Source: Hormiphora californensis
Taxonomy: Eukaryota; Ctenophora; Tentaculata; Cydippida; Pleurobrachiidae
Direction of reading: 5' to 3'
NCBI GenBank assembly: GCA_020137815.1
Contig: CM035356.1
Location: forward strand, 3,892,356-3,956,355
DNA: 64,000 nt
Part shown: positions 42,901 to 64,000 of the stretch, in pieces
Position numbering within the stretch: position 1 is the stretch's first letter
Layout: every line of letters begins with the position of its first letter
The notes under the pieces: generated by a model
Database searches by the model: none
What the model was told of the DNA's origin: nothing
Seen by the model: the letters and a program-made list of their open reading frames with translations, nothing else
Made by a program: the position numbers and the translations under genes

Positions 42901-43671
42901 CTTATTGATGGGGCTCGTATGTAATGAATTAGGCGAGATGTGGGACAGGTGTGATATGAGATGAAAACGATGTAATCTTCCGAAATAAACGACTCAAATT
43001 ATCTGCCTCATTTCAGTTCTTGTTCACATAAAAAACACACCACTCATTATGAGTATGATACACGTCCTGCATGTGTCCCTAATTTCCCCAGTCTTTATCT
43101 ATCTCCCGTTGCAGGTGTCTGGGTGACTCTTGGTTTCTTTGAGGATGTCTTTCTTCCCAAGGAATACCTCCAATCACCCTGTAAATTTGACAAGGAGGAA
43201 AATTGTTGGGTCTGGGAGTACCAGGATGGCATTGAGACACACAACATGTACATGGACGAAAAGGAAGAAATCAGGTGAGTTGGACCCCGTTTTATCGGGC
43301 AAAATGATGAAAAGGAAGAAATCAGGTGAGTTGGACCCCGTTATACCGGGCGAAATCCTTTCCCCCGAGTATTGAATTAATGGTAAATCAGGGTTCGATT
43401 GTAATAATAGGAGCGTAGAGTCCTGGACTCATAGAAACAAGAATTAATGAAATTGAAACCATCAGTTTTATTTCTAACTCTCTCTATCTCCAGATTTCGA
43501 GTTGTCAAAGTTGAATATAACGATGTAGCAAAACCTAAAAGATCCACAATATCGGAGCCGTCTGGTTCTACTGATCAGCAGGATAGTACCCTACCCATGA
43601 AGATTATTGGAACTATCAGTGAACCTGGGCTGGGACTCCTCACCTGGTGGAGAGAGGATAACGTGGGCTAA
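34177..43671 (+). CDS. POLR3H: RNA polymerase III subunit RPC8
   Basis: RPB7-family subunit of the Pol III stalk (with RPC9/CRCP), needed for initiation of tRNA, 5S and other small RNA transcription. Five exons: 34177-34233 (MFQLIELRNNVGIRPSLFK), 36028-36163 (LNTKLANKVLYKHGLCIVLH, FSFPGDAG), 40340-40432 (FKPFEDEVLIGRVRRSSPEG), 43115-43274 (VWVTLGFFEDVFLPKEYLQ, CWVWEY), 43494-43671 (IGTISEPGLGLLTWW). Phases agree; about 207 aa versus 204 in human. The short first exon was placed by matching the family N-terminus. Introns are heavily invaded: a foldback starts 4 nt after the first donor, a hAT MITE sits on the second, and the fourth donor is tandemly duplicated beside a pogo-like remnant. Intron 3 contains an antisense gene. 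The stop is only 140 bp before the next gene's ATG. Confidence 0.95.
34238..35802. mobile_element. foldback element, ~760-bp arms, TA target
   Basis: Arm 34238-34995 is the reverse complement of arm 35043-35802, with a 47-bp loop. Outer ends (TA)CAAGGTGGCCCATAAATT suggest a Tc1/mariner-like TA target. The mirrored 111-aa and 63-aa ORFs in each arm are by-products of the repeat. The element fills most of POLR3H intron 1. Confidence 0.9.
36174..36281 (+). mobile_element. short hAT-type MITE, copy C
   Basis: TIRs CAGGAACCGACCGAA / TTCGGTCGGTTCGTG (one change). The duplication GTTAGTG(C/G) at 36164-36171 and 36282-36289 includes the donor GT of the POLR3H exon ending at 36163. Confidence 0.88.
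37053..38403. mobile_element. TA-flanked MITE, 1.35 kb
   Basis: Termini GGGGAGCCACAGGTAA and TTACCTGTGGCTCCCC, flanked by TA on both sides. Internal sequence is AT-rich with repeated ATGGGATACCCATTTT-like motifs. No ORF. Lies in POLR3H intron 2. Confidence 0.82.
38404..39780. other. intronic repeats, no gene
   Basis: Contains three CGAGCCTGCGAG motifs (38709-38790) and a GTTATAAGT/ACTTATAAC palindromic motif near 38615-38650. The latter recurs in tandem at 40038-40145 as TGTTATAAGTGAAAACTTAT. The hairpin CTCGCCCTACGGGCGAA lies at about 38943. No coding evidence. Confidence 0.55.
39785..39963. repeat. interrupted GA microsatellite
   Basis: GAGA tracts broken by ACGAGAGAC motifs over about 180 bp in POLR3H intron 2. 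Confidence 0.92.
40636..40807. mobile_element. pogo/Tigger-like MITE
   Basis: 172-bp element with TIR CAGTCGGACCCCGATTTAG and TA target duplications (40634-40635, 40808-40809). Related remnants with the same CGGACCCCGATTTA/TAATTCGGGGTCCGACTG ends lie at 46919-47000 and 43280-43403. Confidence 0.88.
41113..42258 (-). CDS. uncharacterised protein with N-terminal HQ-rich tandem repeats, nested in POLR3H
   Basis: Two exons, 42258-41493 and 41327-41113, joined in phase 1 (donor GTAAGA, acceptor GCTACAG); about 326 aa. The N-terminus is acidic (LDDNEESDESEMEEEAPF). Then come tandem repeats of HQNSHQEDYIHQSLLQEDI type (two full and partial copies, encoded by a 57-bp DNA repeat), then a conserved-looking folded region from LAVVYYIAEVEE through GSWLEWFQFRIFPEYL, WYYYPELNDRIQFRYV and a Cys cluster CSVRRCGRF/GEECGCP. 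I do not recognise the fold. The exon read-through version would be 289 aa. A tccgtttag acceptor lies 1 nt before the ATG. It is entirely inside POLR3H intron 3 on the other strand. Confidence 0.65.
43280..43403. mobile_element. pogo-like MITE remnant with duplicated donor
   Basis: GGACCCCGTTATACCGGGC and TTTCCCCCGAG, ending GGGTTCGATTGTAA, resemble the 40636 element. The stretch from the exon end through GTGAGTTGGACCCCG appears twice, 51 bp apart. Confidence 0.6.
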
Positions 43672-43811
43672 AGAGGGAGAAAGTTTTAATATTTTAGTAA
43701 CTTATTTATTTTCTGGTTTTAACTAATTCTTGTTGTTCCATTTTTTAGACCAGTACCCGGGCAGTGCCCCAATATACTGAATTGATAATAACTGTTTCCT
43801 GATTTAGCACC

Positions 43812-61341
<17,530 letters not shown>

Positions 61342-62299
61342 GGCAGTAAATGCCACACAAAACAGACGCGAGCTAACCGGAATTGACCCTATGTTATGTT
61401 CGGCGATTTAAATGTTTTAAAGGTAAAAGGGTGGAGAAGAGGCAAAATCTCTATAAACATGTGTTTTGTAGCTTTTTTTGAGGTGTTGTTAAAATTAGTC
61501 AAATATGTCCAGCGAGAGGGTACTGCACCGCACCCTCAATATTCCTACACCCCTGGCACCCCGCCCCTATTATAAGTCGGAGAGGCATACAGCGTGACCC
61601 CATATATTATTCATGACAACCCGCGGTGAGACAGGTTCGAGCAAGGCAAGCCAACCAAGTGTTATACAGTGTGAAGAACGACTAATTAACAATTTTCAAG
61701 TTTGTTGTTAAGATGTTTCTGTCGTTATTTGGATTAACAAATCTTCAGACTGCTTGTATCACTTTGAAATAACGTCCAGAAGTTGAAATAGTGGATCGGA
61801 GATGACCGCTAGACGTGCCTACTGCCTAGTGGCGGCATCTTTTATTGTCAGCTCAGGAGAAGCGATACAGGAAGCAGGGAGGAAGCACCATGCTCACTGA
61901 GCAGTGAGCACTGCTCAGGGACAACTCCAGAGAAGTCCGAATGATCGGATTTTTATTTTTTGGCAAGTCAGGACCTAGCTGGTTAGGGAAAGGCCAACAT
62001 GCAAAATGTTCGTTTGATTCAGGGTAAAGTGCTGAAATGGGGTCCTCTCATCACATTGAACAACGCGCGCGCTCCGAGAATTTCATTCCGCAAATTGCGC
62101 CAGGGGGAGGCCCACATTTCCGACCCAATTGAAAAAGTCAGCCCGTTTCGACTAAGATGACCACACAAAAGGTTAAGGTGGGATAGTAATAATTAATTCT
62201 GGAAATAAAATTCGTCAACATCGAGCTCCTTGCACAGTAAACAAATAAAACACAGTCTCTCAAATGTCCAGTTTCAGTTTTCACACAGCTCTCTGTCGC
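61342..62299. other. convergent intergenic region (AAA gene / SAP18)
   Basis: About 960 bp between two 3' ends. I see no conserved ORF, tandem repeat or clear TIR. Confidence 0.6.
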
Positions 62300-63420
62300 T
62301 CAATAAGGGCGGGATCTGAACCCTCTCTCTCCGCCACTACGTCTCATTGGAGGCATGCGCCTGTCTCTCCGGTCCTCGTTTGGAACTCGCACTGCCACGT
62401 CCAAATAGTCACCAATTGCGAGTCTGAAAAATGAACATTATGTGTAACAAGTAGTGGGGAATAGTAGTTCTAAACACTCCTTTATTCACCAACAAATACT
62501 AGTCTTTATTCACTTCAAAACCCTTTCCAACTACAACTGTATAACTACCTGCATGCTGAGAGGGTTAATTTGTCATCTGGTCCACTATGTGCAACTGAGG
62601 TAGTGCCAACCTCCTTAAAGTGAAATACTCCCCTCTTGTCAGGGAATGTTAGGGCAAAGTTAAACATTGTACCTGGGGAGCGAGTGTGTTAAATCAATCA
62701 ATAGGCGTTCTTATTTCATAAGTGAGATCGATTTAAGATTTTCAAGATGAAAATAAAATTTAAAGTTATAAATGAATTTCTCTCTTACCCTTAGCGTTGG
62801 CAGTTGTGTAAACATCTTTAATAAGGTTAGTTAGTTCCTTCAGTGTGGCATCCTTCCAAGTATAGATCTGTAGCTCACTCCCTGGGACTCGGCCCCTGTG
62901 GTAGGCATCCGGTAAATTGTGCTGACCCTAGGGAGAGATAGAGGGAAGATTAAACGGTTTGAAATTAAATCAGCCATCATTATTGAGATTTTGTTAGATC
63001 TTCGGATCTATAGGGTTCAGTGATGGGGAGAGTATTTTGGATAGACCCTCCCCTGGCCTAATTAGGGGAGCAATAGCGCGGGAGATATCGAGTGTGAATG
63101 TAAGACTTCTTGAGCAACACAAAACCCGGCCGATTTTTGTCTCATATAAGACCGTCCTCTCCGCACCGGTGCGGCTACGTGAGGCCGCGTGGCGCGTGTG
63201 GGCGATGTACAGTCAGTGCCTGACAAGCCGATTTAATCTTAGTTGTCTCGTTGAAATCTTGTGGTGAATTTAACCAAGGTTTGAAATAAAATGTGATGTG
63301 AGCATTTGACATGAAACTGTGATGCTTTACCTCATTCACGAAAACACGCAGTAGAAGGGGACATGTCTTCTCTCGGTCTACCGGGGCCACGGCAGGTGCT
63401 GCTGTAGCTACCGATGTCAT
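62300..63420 (-). CDS. SAP18: Sin3-associated polypeptide, 18 kDa
   Basis: Four exons, 63420-63331, 62927-62789, 62672-62549, 62423-62300; phases fit, 158 aa (human 153). SAP18 has a ubiquitin-like fold and acts in the nucleus in Sin3-HDAC repression and in the ASAP/PSAP complexes with RNPS1 and Acinus/Pinin. Diagnostic blocks: VDREKTCPLLLRVF; VPGSELQIYTWKDATLKELT; MFNFALTFPDKRGVFHFKEV; LTLSACRLAIGDYLDVAV; Arg-rich tail ending SRPY. The N-terminus is short and Ala-rich. A tttcaactag acceptor-like motif ends 7 nt before the ATG. Prefoldin 4 ends 288 bp upstream on the same strand, with a GGTGGTTTGGGGACA-type minisatellite between them. Confidence 0.96.
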
Positions 63421-63484
63421 CTCACGGCTAGTTGAAAGTGGTTAGGAGGAAACAGTATTTATAATGGACGGGAACAGAGTGGAT

Positions 63485-63580
63485 AGGTGGTTTGGGGACA
63501 GGTGGTTTTGGGGACAGGTGGTTTTGGGGACAGGTGGTTTGGGGACAGGTGGTTTGGGGACAGGTGGTTTGGGGATAGGT
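63485..63580. repeat. 16-19-bp minisatellite
   Basis: Six copies of GGACAGGTGGTTTTGG with small length variation, between the PFDN4 stop and the SAP18 start. Confidence 0.92.
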
Positions 63581-63708
63581 GTTAATGTGGAAACTGGGGT
63601 AAAGAATAACAAATAAAATAGATATATGAAAGGGGTGACAAATAATATATATCCAGCGTCCTATGTACACAAGGGGTGTTACAAAAAAAACCTTCAAAAA
63701 AAACTTCT

Positions 63709-63893
63709 CTAATCATACTCCAAATTAATGGCACTGCCAAATTTTCCATACAGTTCAGATTTTAGTCCTTTCATTAGGGATTCTAACTCGGCGGATTTGT
63801 TCTGGAGACCCTTGACCTCGTCGTTTAGTTTCCCCTTGTAGGTATCTATCATGTCCCGAGTCTGGTCGGCTGTCATCTCAACAAATACTTCAC
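63709..63893 (-). CDS. PFDN4: prefoldin subunit 4, last exon (partial)
   Basis: Final exon on the minus strand: acceptor cccactcag at 63894-63896, stop at 63709. It encodes EVFVEMTADQTRDMIDTYK, a coiled-coil segment and the family ending LKSELYGKFGSAINLEYD. This matches the C-terminal half of prefoldin subunit 4 (GDVFI... and LYAKFGSNINLE in human). Prefoldin is the hexameric cytosolic chaperone that hands actin and tubulin to CCT. Upstream exons lie beyond the window; the remaining 107 bases are intron. Confidence 0.85.
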
Positions 63894-64000
63894 CTGAGTG
63901 GGGGTAGTTAATTGATTAATTAATTATCAGGTAATTACTGTCATTCTAATTACCGATTAGCAGTAGATTGAAAATATATGAACAACCGAAAACATTCGCT

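Overview
This is animal nuclear DNA. Genes are split into many short exons with GT-AG junctions, and the recognisable proteins are conserved eukaryotic or metazoan ones: a DNAJA3/Tid1-type mitochondrial J-protein, the Pol III subunit RPC8 (POLR3H), MCM-binding protein, SAP18 and prefoldin subunit 4. They are mixed with secreted modular proteins (papain-like proteases, ShK, galactose-binding-like, CCP/sushi, beta-trefoil and MATH-BTB domains). That mix, with dense CT/GA microsatellites and MITEs, suits an early-branching marine invertebrate, perhaps a sponge. I cannot name the species.

Layout. 0.7-18.4 kb (+): DNAJA3-like gene with a 12 kb intron that holds a two-TM protein gene (-) and two near-identical galactose-binding-like genes (-). 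18.4-30.5 kb (-): a small ShK protein, then a large papain/ShK/galactose-binding gene whose second intron holds a 7 kb LINE, itself split by a hAT-type element. 31.5-33.3 kb (+): intronless MCMBP. 34.2-43.7 kb (+): POLR3H with a novel gene (-) in an intron. 43.8-61.3 kb (+): a mitochondrial-type FtsH/AFG3-like AAA protein starting only 140 bp after POLR3H; its introns hold a papain-beta-trefoil gene, a MATH-BTB gene, APMAP-like exons and a CCP-domain gene, all (-). 62.3-64 kb (-): SAP18 and the last exon of prefoldin 4.

Themes. (1) Nearly every start codon has a YAG splice-acceptor-like motif a few bases upstream. With the very tight POLR3H/AAA spacing this suggests spliced-leader trans-splicing (or ubiquitous 5'UTR introns) and possible operons. 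(2) Accessory genes sit antisense inside introns of housekeeping genes. (3) Transposons lie at or within a few bases of 5' splice sites, and several splice sites are themselves tandemly duplicated; one donor has become a 28-copy minisatellite. (4) The AAA protein has lost its HEXXH zinc site (aligned residues YFAAK) but keeps its ATPase motifs, so it looks like a protease-dead FtsH homologue.

Exon boundaries were read by eye from splice consensus, reading phase and protein-family similarity. Internal exons of recognised families are solid; first and last exons are less so. Three secreted-protein genes carry apparent 1-nt frameshifts that may be real decay or assembly errors.
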